Positions 32,696 through 39,499 are shown, numbered from the stretch's first letter. The stretch is 40,179 nt of DNA from Chloroflexota bacterium (GCA_016223105.1 JACRPR010000210.1:1-40179), one strand, 5' to 3'. Notes: generated by a model not told the origin, from the letters alone. Made by a program: numbers and translations.

Positions 32696-32715
32696 GACTA
32701 CGCGATTGGAAAAAC

Positions 32716-32733
32716 CTACCGACCGTTTGGTAG
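32716..32733. promoter_or_regulatory. Candidate TetR operator
   Basis: The palindrome CTACCGACCGTTTGGTAG (5-bp arms, imperfect centre) resembles ACCGACC-type operators of acyl-CoA-responsive TetR proteins. It covers the predicted start point just downstream of the tetR -10 box, the position expected for repression. Confidence 0.65.
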
Positions 32734-32737
32734 ATTG

Positions 32738-32766
32738 ATTATAGCACGCGCGCGGGCGGATGTCAA
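32738..32766 (-). promoter_or_regulatory. Full-consensus sigma70 promoter of the tetR operon
   Basis: Minus strand: TTGACA (32766-32761), 17-bp spacer, TATAAT (32743-32738). It is a 12/12 consensus match, the strongest promoter in the window, and is followed by the operator-like palindrome. Confidence 0.9.
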
Positions 32767-32795
32767 TTTTCACAATGGTCGGCGCGCCATTGCTC

Positions 32796-32823
32796 TGGAC
32801 AAAAATCCGCGGATGTGTAAACT
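32796..32823 (+). promoter_or_regulatory. Promoter of the D-cysteine desulfhydrase-like gene, predicted leaderless
   Basis: TGGACA (32796-32801), 16-bp spacer, TAAACT (32818-32823), then 6 nt to the ATG at 32830. No ribosome site is present. Confidence 0.55.
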
Positions 32824-32829
32824 GATGCT

Positions 32830-33843
32830 ATGTTTGATCTGCACAATCGCCTCGCAAAATTTCCGCGCCGCGCGCTCGCAAATTACCCGACACCGCTCGA
32901 ACCAATGCCGCATCTCGCCGCGCCTACTGGGAGCGCGATATGGATCAAACGCGACGATGGCATCGGTCCGGCGATGGGCGGGAACAAAGCGCGCAAACTC
33001 GAATTTTTGATGGCGGACGCGGTGCAACGCGGTGCGCGCAAAGTGGTAACGTTCGGCGGACTACAATCGAATCACGCGCGAATGACGGCGGCGGTCGCGC
33101 GGCAGATTGGAATCGAGCCGCACATTTTTTATTTTGCGAAACGACCGCGCGAAATGACCGGCAATCTTTTGCTTAACGCGATTCTCGACGCGAAAATGCA
33201 CTTTATTCCATTCGGCGGCGCGGGCAGAAACGATTTGCAGTTCACGAATCGTTTGGTGCGTTTGCTCGCGCGTATGATCGTCGGCAACGCGTACTTTATT
33301 CCGGTCGGGGGGCACACCGCGCTGGGATGTCTGGGTTACGTGATCGGCGCGGCGGAAATTCACGCGCAAGTTCAATCACTCGGCTTGCGCGAGGTTACGA
33401 TCGTTACGGCGGTCGGCACAGGCGGCACACTCGCGGGACTGCTCGCGGGATTCGCTCTGCTCGATTCGCCGGTGCGCGTCCTGGGAATTGATATTGGAAA
33501 ATTGTGGACGAACTGTCCCGCCGACATCGCGCGGCTCGCCGGAGAAATTTGCGCGATGCTCGGTGATCGTCGCGCGTTCACCGCGCGCGCTGTGCCGATC
33601 ATCGAGGATCGTTATTGCGGCGATGTGTACGGGGTTCCATCGCCGGCGGGGAACGCGGCACTGCGCCGCGTCGCGGAATGTGAGGGGATTTTTCTAGATC
33701 CGATTTATACCGGCAAAGCAATGGCGGGCTTGCTCGATTTGATCGCGCAGGGGAAATTCGCGCGCGACGCGAACGTAATTTTTTTGCACACCGGCGGTTC
33801 GCCCGGCTTGTTCGCGTTTCCAGAAATTATTGGACGCGGATGA
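32830..33843 (+). CDS. PLP-dependent D-cysteine desulfhydrase / ACC deaminase family enzyme
   Basis: The protein has 337 aa from an ATG without ribosome site. Fold-type II PLP enzyme: the PLP Lys is K53 in GGNKARKLEFL, then TFGGLQSNHAR (substrate-binding Ser/Asn), and the PLP-phosphate Gly loop TAVGTGGTLAGLLAG. The C-terminal FLHTGGSPGLFAF is typical of DcyD/YedO proteins. D-cysteine desulfhydrase converts D-cysteine to pyruvate, H2S and ammonia. ACC deaminases share the fold, and the two cannot be firmly separated without alignment, though the overall sequence looks closer to DcyD. It is divergent from tetR across a 200-bp promoter region. Confidence 0.88.
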   Translation: MFDLHNRLAKFPRRALANYPTPLEPMPHLAAPTGSAIWIKRDDGIGPAMGGNKARKLEFLMADAVQRGARKVVTFGGLQSNHARMTAAVARQIGIEPHIFYFAKRPREMTGNLLLNAILDAKMHFIPFGGAGRNDLQFTNRLVRLLARMIVGNAYFIPVGGHTALGCLGYVIGAAEIHAQVQSLGLREVTIVTAVGTGGTLAGLLAGFALLDSPVRVLGIDIGKLWTNCPADIARLAGEICAMLGDRRAFTARAVPIIEDRYCGDVYGVPSPAGNAALRRVAECEGIFLDPIYTGKAMAGLLDLIAQGKFARDANVIFLHTGGSPGLFAFPEIIGRG

Positions 33844-33853
33844 ACGCAGATTT

Positions 33854-34040
33854 TGATCCGCGAATCACGCGAATCTTCACGAATGATCTAGCGGCTGAAT
33901 CGTAAAGATGGATTCGAGCGTTTACGCGGTTTCTTGCTCGACTAACAACCCGCTAAAGCGTCGAATCCAAGTGTGTTGTTCGCGATGTGGTCACAATACT
34001 AAATTTATTATTCGTGAAGATTCGCGTTATTCGCGGATCA
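33854..34040. repeat. 187-bp element with ~34-bp terminal inverted repeats (GATCCGCGAAT family)
   Basis: The left arm 33854-33887 and right arm 34007-34040 match as inverted repeats with about two mismatches. Its arms resemble those of the element at 8238-8402. The interior contains copy B of the 59-bp repeat, so one repeat sits inside another. The element ends 1 nt before the mutL stop. Confidence 0.78.
33910..33968. repeat. 59-bp dispersed palindromic repeat, copy B (inverted)
   Basis: Reads GGATTCGAGCGTTTACGCGG ... CCCGCTAAAGCGTCGAATCC. It is the reverse complement of copies A and C with the same length and the same terminal bases. Nested within the 33854-34040 element. Confidence 0.88.
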
Positions 34041-35762
34041 CTATCTTCGCAAAAAACGGCGATCCAATTCTTCGAGCGTGATCGCGACGAACGCGGGGCG
34101 ACCGTGCGGGCAAGTTGCTGGCGAGTAGATTTCGATCAACTCGTCCAGCAATTTTTGTTGTTGCGCGAGATCGAGCGCGTCGCCGGACTTGAGCGCGCAC
34201 ACGCACGCGCATTTCGACGCGAGTTTGTCGCGCAACGCGTCGCCATCAAGCGCGCGATACCGTTCGTGTTCCGCGAGCAACGCGTTCAGCAATTCATTCG
34301 CCGGCATGCGCGTAAATTCCGGCAACGCGTTCACGCGAAAGGTGTTCGCGCCAAACGGTTCGAGGTCAATGCCGAGCGCGCGATAGGTGTCGAGATGCGC
34401 GGCGATGAGTTCGGATTCGCGGGGCATCACTTGAATCTGAATTCTGAATTCTGAATTCTGAATTCTTGTTTCTGATGTTAGCCGCTCGAAAAAAATCTGC
34501 TCTTGCGCCGCGTGTTGATCCACGATGACCATGCCATCCTGGGTTTGCGCGAGCAAGTACGTGTTATGAATCTGTCCGAGCGCGCGCCAGTTGCTGGTCA
34601 AGTACAAGGCGCGCGCTTCGCGGGCAATGGGTAATTGGTTATTGGTAAATGGTAATTGGTCGAATGACCAATCGGTTGCGCCGCTCGAATAATTGATCGG
34701 AAATTCGCGCAACGCGTCTTGCACGGCTTGAGTAACGGCACCGTAAATCGCGCGCTCTTGATAAAAACGCACTTCGGCTTTGCGCGGATGCACGTTCACA
34801 TCCACAAGTTGCGGATCAATTTCAATGTGAATGATCGCGAGCGGATGCCGACCTGGGGGCAAGCGTCCGGCGTACGGGCGTTCGAGCATCACCGCGAGCA
34901 AGCCGGAGCGAATCGGGCGACCGTTGACGAAAAAGTTTTGCCACTCGCGGCTCGCGCGCGCGAGCGACGGACGCGACACGAATCCGCGTACGTGCAAATC
35001 CACGCTCGTGTAATTCAGCTCGATCATTTCGCCCGCGCTCTCGCGCCCCCACACCGCGCCGATGCGCTCTAAACCCAAAGGCGCGTCCTGAGCGGAGCGA
35101 AGCGGAGTCGAAGGACGCGCCGCCTTTGCCAGGTTCATCGTCTCGCGCCCATCCACGATCAAACGAAACGCGATCTGCGGATACGCGAGCGCGTATTGCA
35201 CAATCGTTTTCTGAATCAACTCGGTTTCGCGGAACGGCGATTTCAAAAATTTCCGGCGCGCCGGCGCGTTGTAAAATAAATTGTGCGCGATAACCTGGGT
35301 GCCAATCGGCGCGCCGACAATCTCGACGTTCCAATTTCCACTCTCGCCGCGCACGCGCGTTCCTTCGACATCCTGAGCGTCCTTCGACTCCGCTTCGCTC
35401 CGCTCAGGACGCGCCCGCGTTAAAATCTCCAACTGCGCCATTGCCGCAATCGAAGGCAACGCTTCGCCGCGAAAGCCGAGCGTTTTGATCGCGCGCAAAT
35501 CCGCGTCGCTCGAAATTTTGCTTGTCGCAAAACGTTCGACTGCGAGTGTTGCGTCGTCGCGCGACATTCCACTGCCGTTGTCGCTCACGCGCATCAGCGC
35601 GATGCCGCCTTCGCGAATTTCAATGGAGATCGCGCGCGCGTCCGCGTCAATCGCGTTTTCGATCAACTCTTTGACGACCGACGCCGGACGCTCGATGACT
35701 TCACCCGCGGCGATGCGCTCGGCGATTTGCTTATCGAGAATGTGGATGTGTTGCGCGGTCAT
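34041..35762 (-). CDS. mutL: DNA mismatch repair protein MutL with endonuclease motif and in-frame repeat insertions
   Basis: The protein has 573 aa from the ATG at 35762, which overlaps the vapC stop (ATGA). The GHKL ATPase domain has the N-terminal VIERPASVVKELIENAIDA, DNGSGM and GFRGEALPSIAAM motifs. The C-terminal domain carries the metal-dependent nicking motif DQHAAQEQIFFE (DQHA-x2-E-x4-E), and CPHGRPAF near the end, as in bacteria without MutH. Four stretches look inserted and coincide with repeat DNA: residues about 117-135 (RPERSEAESKDAQDVEG), 212-228 (RPSTPLRSAQDAPL), 367-379 (LPFTNNQLPI) and 433-444 (RIQNSEFRIQIQ). The first interrupts the loop between LEILTR and GTRV. The frame is intact throughout, so the protein is probably functional. 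Confidence 0.94.
   Translation of the reverse strand: MTAQHIHILDKQIAERIAAGEVIERPASVVKELIENAIDADARAISIEIREGGIALMRVSDNGSGMSRDDATLAVERFATSKISSDADLRAIKTLGFRGEALPSIAAMAQLEILTRARPERSEAESKDAQDVEGTRVRGESGNWNVEIVGAPIGTQVIAHNLFYNAPARRKFLKSPFRETELIQKTIVQYALAYPQIAFRLIVDGRETMNLAKAARPSTPLRSAQDAPLGLERIGAVWGRESAGEMIELNYTSVDLHVRGFVSRPSLARASREWQNFFVNGRPIRSGLLAVMLERPYAGRLPPGRHPLAIIHIEIDPQLVDVNVHPRKAEVRFYQERAIYGAVTQAVQDALREFPINYSSGATDWSFDQLPFTNNQLPIAREARALYLTSNWRALGQIHNTYLLAQTQDGMVIVDQHAAQEQIFFERLTSETRIQNSEFRIQIQVMPRESELIAAHLDTYRALGIDLEPFGANTFRVNALPEFTRMPANELLNALLAEHERYRALDGDALRDKLASKCACVCALKSGDALDLAQQQKLLDELIEIYSPATCPHGRPAFVAITLEELDRRFLRR
34431..34465. repeat. GAATTCT tandem repeat inside mutL
   Basis: Short tandem TGAATTC units translated in frame as RIQNSEFRIQ-like residues in the linker before the C-terminal MutL domain. 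The same AATTC-rich repeat type is found in mutS at 36811-36843. Confidence 0.75.
34625..34662. repeat. TAATTGGTTA-type repeat inside mutL
   Basis: AATTGGTTATTGGTAAATGG-like low-complexity DNA translated as LPFTNNQLPI in the MutL interdomain linker. Confidence 0.65.
35078..35125. repeat. Palindromic repeat (GGAGCGAAGCGGAG type) in frame in mutL, site 2
   Basis: Arms GGCGCGTCC/GGACGCGCC (35080-35088 with 35113-35121) around the GAGCGGAGCGAAGCGGAGTC core, translated as RPSTPLRSAQDAPL. The same core recurs at 35359-35415 and, diverged, at 26320-26353 and 20141-20213. Confidence 0.85.
35359..35415. repeat. Palindromic repeat (CTTCGCTCCGCTC type) in frame in mutL, site 1
   Basis: Contains GTCCTTCGACTCCGCTTCGC and its partner, translated on the minus strand as RPERSEAESKDAQDVEG. 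It interrupts the ATPase domain loop after LEILTR, between conserved MutL motifs. Confidence 0.87.
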
Positions 35763-36184
35763 TTTGCCTCGCGCCAATTCTCCAACTTTAACGGGTATCC
35801 CAGTTTTTGGATTCGCTGATAGTGCTCCGTGTTTCCGGTTGCCAATGTCAACTTGTGCTGGATCGCGATCGCCGCGATCATTGGATCCGCGCGCCCGACC
35901 GTTTGTCCCGTACGATCCAAATCGCCATAGATTCGTCCCGCAGTTTCGGCGCATAACTGATCGAAAGCCAACACCTTGCTAGATTGGATATGCGCCAGAA
36001 ATTTTTTTAGCGCATCGGCACGACCGACTTGATGAAAACCTTTGACAATTTCCATCAGCGTGATTGCCGAGATTGTGAGATGTTCGTGTTCGACTTGATA
36101 CTGCCTGGCGCGTTCGACAACAAGCGGATTTTTGGCTTTGAGGATTTCGGAGAGGATGTCTGTGTCAAGCAATGATTGTTCCAC
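35759..36184 (-). CDS. vapC: VapC-type PIN-domain toxin
   Basis: The protein has 141 aa. PIN-domain acidic residues are visible: Asp7 (and Asp9) in LLDTDILSEI, Glu in TLMEIVKGF, and Asp in GRADPMIAAIA. The usual fourth site reads ATGNTEHYQRI. VapC toxins are Mg-dependent RNases that cut tRNA or rRNA and are held inactive by VapB. Its ATG lies 2 nt after the vapB stop, and its TGA overlaps the mutL ATG as ATGA. The toxin is therefore positioned between its antitoxin and mutL in one translational chain, and mutL expression may depend on ribosomes finishing vapC. Confidence 0.92.
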   Translation of the reverse strand: MEQSLLDTDILSEILKAKNPLVVERARQYQVEHEHLTISAITLMEIVKGFHQVGRADALKKFLAHIQSSKVLAFDQLCAETAGRIYGDLDRTGQTVGRADPMIAAIAIQHKLTLATGNTEHYQRIQKLGYPLKLENWREAK

Positions 36185-36186
36185 CG

Positions 36187-36435
36187 TTACCTCGTCACCC
36201 GCAAGGGCGTTTTTTCTCTGAGTTGCATCGTGCTTTCGGTGATCGCATCAATCAATTCCACATCGTCTGAAAATAATCCCACGAGCGAATGAGGGCGCGG
36301 GGACGGTTTCAGATACGCGCGAATCGCATCTGCCGCGAGTTTGGATTCGGTTTTACGTTTTTGCTCAGCGGCGCGTTTGAGCGCGCGATAGGTGCTTTGC
36401 GGTAGCACAATTTTGATTCCGATTGAATTACTCAT
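36187..36435 (-). CDS. vapB: VapB-type antitoxin with ribbon-helix-helix start
   Basis: The protein has 82 aa with GGAGGTG upstream of the ATG. The N-terminal 45 residues (IGIKIVLPQSTYRALKRAAEQ then KLAADAIRAYL) fit a CopG/RHH DNA-binding domain. The C-terminal 35 residues should wrap the toxin (SLVGLFSDDVELIDAITEST). The partner VapC follows 2 nt later. The pair should bind and repress its own promoter (36469-36497). Confidence 0.88.
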   Translation of the reverse strand: MSNSIGIKIVLPQSTYRALKRAAEQKRKTESKLAADAIRAYLKPSPRPHSLVGLFSDDVELIDAITESTMQLREKTPLRVTR

Positions 36436-36468
36436 TTTACACCTCCGTTGATCATGTTCGGCATCTTT

Positions 36469-36497
36469 ATTCTAATACTGCCAACTATTTTTGAAAA
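36469..36497 (-). promoter_or_regulatory. Candidate vapBC(-mutL) promoter
   Basis: Minus strand: TTTTCA (36497-36492), 17-bp spacer, TAGAAT (36474-36469), about 34 nt upstream of the vapB ATG. This may be the only nearby promoter for mutL. Confidence 0.45.
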
Positions 36498-36632
36498 GCG
36501 ACCTGGCGTTAGATTTCGATGCCGGATGAGTAGCGCGAGAGACTTTGGGAGCATCTGAATTTGGAGAAGGTTTGCCATAATTTTTATCTTGGTTTGAACA
36601 ATACCTCAATTGGTGAATGATTGTTCTGATGT

Positions 36633-39389
36633 TTAGCCGTTTGCTGGATCGACCTCCTGATTTGATTTGATTTTGATCTGCATCTCATTCAACAAATTCA
36701 ACGCCTGTACCGGCGTCATATTCGCAATGTCCGCGTCCGCGATCTGCCGCAGAACCGCGCGCCACATTCCGACGCGCGCATCGTACAGTGTTTTTTCTTC
36801 ACGCGCAACCAATTCCGAATTACGAATTGCGAATTTTGAATTCTCCCTCTCTCCCACGCTCCTCTGCTCCCCTGCTCCCCTGCTCTCTTCCAACCCGCGC
36901 AGAACACCTTCCGCCCGCGCGACCACGCGCTCGGGTAATCCCGCGACACGCGCGACGTGAATCCCAAAACTTTTTTCCGCGCCGCCGCGAATCACTTGCC
37001 GCAAAAATATAACTTCGTTGCCGCGCTCGCGCACTGCCATCGTGAAATTTTTGATTGCGTCACTTGACGCTTCGAGTTGCGTGAGTTCGTGATAATGCGT
37101 CGCGAATAAAGTTTTCGCGCCGACCAGGTTGTGAATTTCTTCCGCGATTGCCCACGCGAGCGAAATGCCATCGTACGTCGAAGTGCCGCGCCCGACTTCA
37201 TCGAGCACGATCAAACTGCGCGGCGTCGCGTGATGCAAAATGTGACTCGTCTCGCTCATCTCGACCAGGAATGTCGAGCGACCTTGCGCGATGTCGTCGG
37301 TCGCACCGGCGCGCGTGAAAATGCGATCGGTCAGCGCGAGGCGCGCGAAACTTGCCGGGACAAAACTGCCGATCTGCGCCATCAACACAATCAGCGCGAC
37401 CTGGCGAATGAACACGCTCTTGCCCGACATATTCGGTCCGGTGAGAATGATCACGCGTTGCGATTCCGCATCGAGTCGCGCGTCGTTCGGCACAAAGGTT
37501 TCGTCGTTGCGTAAAAAGCGTTCGACGACCGGATGCCGCCCTTCGCGAATTTCGATCACATCGCCATCCTCGACAATCGGCTTGACGTAGTTGTAACGCG
37601 CCGCCGATTCCGCGAGCGCGGACAGCGCGTCGAGTTGCGCGAGAATCCGCGCGGCGGATTGCAAGCGCGCAGAATGTTGCGCGACCGCGCGGCGAACCAG
37701 GACGAACAAATCGTACTCCAAATCTTTGATGCGATCCTCGTTCGCGAGAATGTGTGACTCTTGTTGCTTGAGTTCCGGCGTCACGTAACGTTCCGCGTGC
37801 GTGATTGTCGCGCGGCGTTCGTAATTTTTCGGAATCAAATGACCCTGACTGCGCGGCACCTCGATAAAAAATCCAAACACTTCATTATAGCGCACGCGCA
37901 AATTCTTGATCCCGGTTTTTTGGCGTTCCTTCGCTTCAAGTTCCGCGAGCCAATCTTTGCCGCGCGTCGCGCCCGCGCGCAATTCGTCGAGCGTCGCGTC
38001 GTAACCGGATTTCACAAGTCCGCCGTCGCGAATAAAAATCGGCGGATCATCCACGAGCGCGCGATCAATCAATTCATTCACGTCTTGCAATTCGTCGAGA
38101 TTGTTGTGTAATCGCCCGAGTAGGGGCGACGCATGCGTCGCCCCTACCAATCGCGATTTGATCTGCGGCAACCGGCTCAGCGCGCGTTTCAGCGCGATCA
38201 GATCGCGCGCGTTCGCGTTACCGAAACCGATGCGACCAACAAGCCGTTCAACATCGTACAACCCATCGAGCAATTTGCGAATGTCGCCGCGCAGAAACGC
38301 ATCGCGAAAAAATTCCTCGACCGCATCAAGTCGCGCCTGAATTTGCGCGCGATCGAGAAGCGGTTGATTGATCCATCGTTTGAGCAAGCGCGCGCCCATC
38401 GCGGTAACGGTGTGATCAAGCACGCCGAACAAACTGCGCGGGTTGTGCGGGCGGGATGACCCCGCCCCTACGTCGGATTGCATTGACACGGTGAGTTCGA
38501 GATTGCGTCGCGTTGCCGCGTCGAGCGTCATAAAATTCGCGAGCGAAAATGTCCAGAGGTGATTCAAATGTTGTAGGGGCGGGGTCGTGCCGCCCGACGT
38601 TGGTTGATTACTTTGAAGATATTGCAGAACCGCGCCGGCGGCGGAAATCGCGAGCGGCAGATGTTCGCAACCAAACGCGTCAAGTGTCGTCGCGCGAAAT
38701 TGTTCGAGCAGAACGCGGCGCGCTTTCACTTCATCGCACGCGCGATCATCGAGCGGCGAGATGCGCGCGGGGTGCAACGCTTTTACGCGCGCGATCAACG
38801 CGTCATCCTGCGCGAGCGATTGCGGCACAACGTACTCGCTCGGTTGCACGCGTTGCAATTCATCCAATAATTTTTGTTCCGCGTCCTCGCCATCGATCTG
38901 CGTCGTCGCAAATTCGCCGGTCGAGAGATCGAGAAACGCGAGACCGAACGCCGACGGTAGGGGCGAAGCATGCTTCGCCCCTACCGCACGAACAATCGCC
39001 GCTAAATAATTTTCGCTTTTCGCGCGCAGTAACGCGTCTTCAACGACCGTCCCCGGTGTGATGATACGCACGACATCGCGCTTGACGAGCCGTTTTACTT
39101 TTTTCGGATCTTCGAGTTGCTCGACCAGCGCGATCTTGTAACCGCGTTCGATCAGTTTCGCGATGTACGCTTGAACGTGATGATGCGGCACGCCCGCCAT
39201 CGGCAAGCGCACGCCTTTCGCGAACGAACGCGACGTGAGCACAAGTTCGAGTTCGCGCGCGGCGATTTTCGCGTCGGCTTCAAACGTTTCGTAAAAATCG
39301 CCGAGCCGAAACAACACGAGCGCGTCGGGAAAACGCGCTTTGATCTGCCGATACTGCGCGAGCATCGGCGTTAGTTTTTTCTCGTCCAT
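36633..39389 (-). CDS. mutS: DNA mismatch repair protein MutS with multiple in-frame repeat insertions
   Basis: The protein has 918 aa from the ATG at 39389 (MDEKKLTPMLAQYRQ); upstream ATGs at 39401 and 39428 lie on the promoter. The mismatch-reading F-x-E is at residues 32-34 (GDFYETF). The connector, core/lever and clamp domains follow, then the ABC ATPase with Walker A GPNMSGKS, Walker B LIVLDEVGRGTSTYDG and ATHYHELTQL. It is longer than E. coli MutS (853 aa). Much of the excess falls in five repeat-derived segments: residues about 136-145 (VGAKHASPLP), 263-272, 306-316 (VGAGSSRPHN), 415-424 (VGATHASPLL) and 834-860. All keep the frame and sit in loops between conserved motifs. Predicted near-leaderless transcription. 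Confidence 0.95.
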   Translation of the reverse strand: MDEKKLTPMLAQYRQIKARFPDALVLFRLGDFYETFEADAKIAARELELVLTSRSFAKGVRLPMAGVPHHHVQAYIAKLIERGYKIALVEQLEDPKKVKRLVKRDVVRIITPGTVVEDALLRAKSENYLAAIVRAVGAKHASPLPSAFGLAFLDLSTGEFATTQIDGEDAEQKLLDELQRVQPSEYVVPQSLAQDDALIARVKALHPARISPLDDRACDEVKARRVLLEQFRATTLDAFGCEHLPLAISAAGAVLQYLQSNQPTSGGTTPPLQHLNHLWTFSLANFMTLDAATRRNLELTVSMQSDVGAGSSRPHNPRSLFGVLDHTVTAMGARLLKRWINQPLLDRAQIQARLDAVEEFFRDAFLRGDIRKLLDGLYDVERLVGRIGFGNANARDLIALKRALSRLPQIKSRLVGATHASPLLGRLHNNLDELQDVNELIDRALVDDPPIFIRDGGLVKSGYDATLDELRAGATRGKDWLAELEAKERQKTGIKNLRVRYNEVFGFFIEVPRSQGHLIPKNYERRATITHAERYVTPELKQQESHILANEDRIKDLEYDLFVLVRRAVAQHSARLQSAARILAQLDALSALAESAARYNYVKPIVEDGDVIEIREGRHPVVERFLRNDETFVPNDARLDAESQRVIILTGPNMSGKSVFIRQVALIVLMAQIGSFVPASFARLALTDRIFTRAGATDDIAQGRSTFLVEMSETSHILHHATPRSLIVLDEVGRGTSTYDGISLAWAIAEEIHNLVGAKTLFATHYHELTQLEASSDAIKNFTMAVRERGNEVIFLRQVIRGGAEKSFGIHVARVAGLPERVVARAEGVLRGLEESRGAGEQRSVGERENSKFAIRNSELVAREEKTLYDARVGMWRAVLRQIADADIANMTPVQALNLLNEMQIKIKSNQEVDPANG
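36811..36890. repeat. Two low-complexity repeats in frame near the MutS C-terminus
   Basis: AATTC-rich units (36811-36843) adjoin a CTCCCCTGCTCCCCTGCTC-type tandem repeat (to 36890). They are translated as GAGEQRSVGERENSKFAIRNSEL between the ATPase domain and the C-terminal tetramerisation tail. Confidence 0.75.
38120..38147. repeat. 28-bp perfect palindrome in frame in mutS (GTAGGGGCGACGCA)
   Basis: GTAGGGGCGACGCA followed by its exact complement, translated on the minus strand as VGATHASPL (MutS residues about 415-424). Same family as 38955-38986 and the intergenic 26302-26375 element. Confidence 0.92.
38441..38475. repeat. GTAGGGGCGGGGTC-type palindrome in frame in mutS
   Basis: Imperfect arms GTGCGGGCGGGAT/CCCCGCCCCTAC, translated as DVGAGSSRPHN between NLELTVSMQS and PRSLFGVLDHTVTAMG of MutS. 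Inverted relative to the copy at 38574-38603. Confidence 0.8.
38574..38603. repeat. GTAGGGGCGGGGTC-type palindrome in frame in mutS, opposite orientation
   Basis: GTAGGGGCGGGGTCGTGCCG followed by CCCGACG, translated as TSGGTTPPLQ in the MutS loop before HLNHLWTFSLANFMTLD. It forms an inverted pair with 38441-38475 about 100 bp away, the layout of REP doublets. Confidence 0.8.
38955..38986. repeat. 32-bp perfect palindrome in frame in mutS (GGTAGGGGCGAAGCA)
   Basis: CGGTAGGGGCGAAGCA followed by its exact complement, translated as VGAKHASPLP (residues 136-145), between ENYLAAIVRA and FGLAFLDLSTGEF at the MutS connector-domain edge. Confidence 0.93.
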
Positions 39390-39399
39390 TGGTGCAGTC

Positions 39400-39428
39400 A
39401 TTATAATTGGATCGGTTTGGCGCGACAA
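39400..39428 (-). promoter_or_regulatory. mutS: mutS promoter with near-leaderless start
   Basis: Minus strand: TTGTCG (39428-39423), 17-bp spacer, TATAAT (39405-39400). The start is expected near 39393, only 4 nt before the ATG at 39389. No ribosome site exists. Copy C of the 59-bp repeat begins 13 bp upstream of the -35 box. Confidence 0.65.
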
Positions 39429-39440
39429 GCGGTCACATCG

Positions 39441-39499
39441 GGATTCGACGCTTTAGCGGGTTGCTTGTCAAACCAACCACCGCGTAAACGCTCGACTCC
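39441..39499. repeat. 59-bp dispersed palindromic repeat, copy C
   Basis: GGATTCGACGCTTTAGCGGG ... CCGCGTAAACGCTCGACTCC. It matches copy A directly and copy B inverted, all exactly 59 bp. Located between mazG and the mutS promoter. Confidence 0.88.

Noticed and set aside
32830..33843. Assignment as ACC deaminase (acdS)
   Set aside because: Fold and PLP site are shared, but the sequence reads closer to D-cysteine desulfhydrases. Without alignment of the substrate-specific residues the more general call is safer.
34041..39389. mutS and mutL considered as pseudogenes because of repeat insertions
   Set aside because: Both frames are uninterrupted and all catalytic motifs (Walker A and B, F-x-E, GHKL motifs, DQHA-x2-E-x4-E) are intact.
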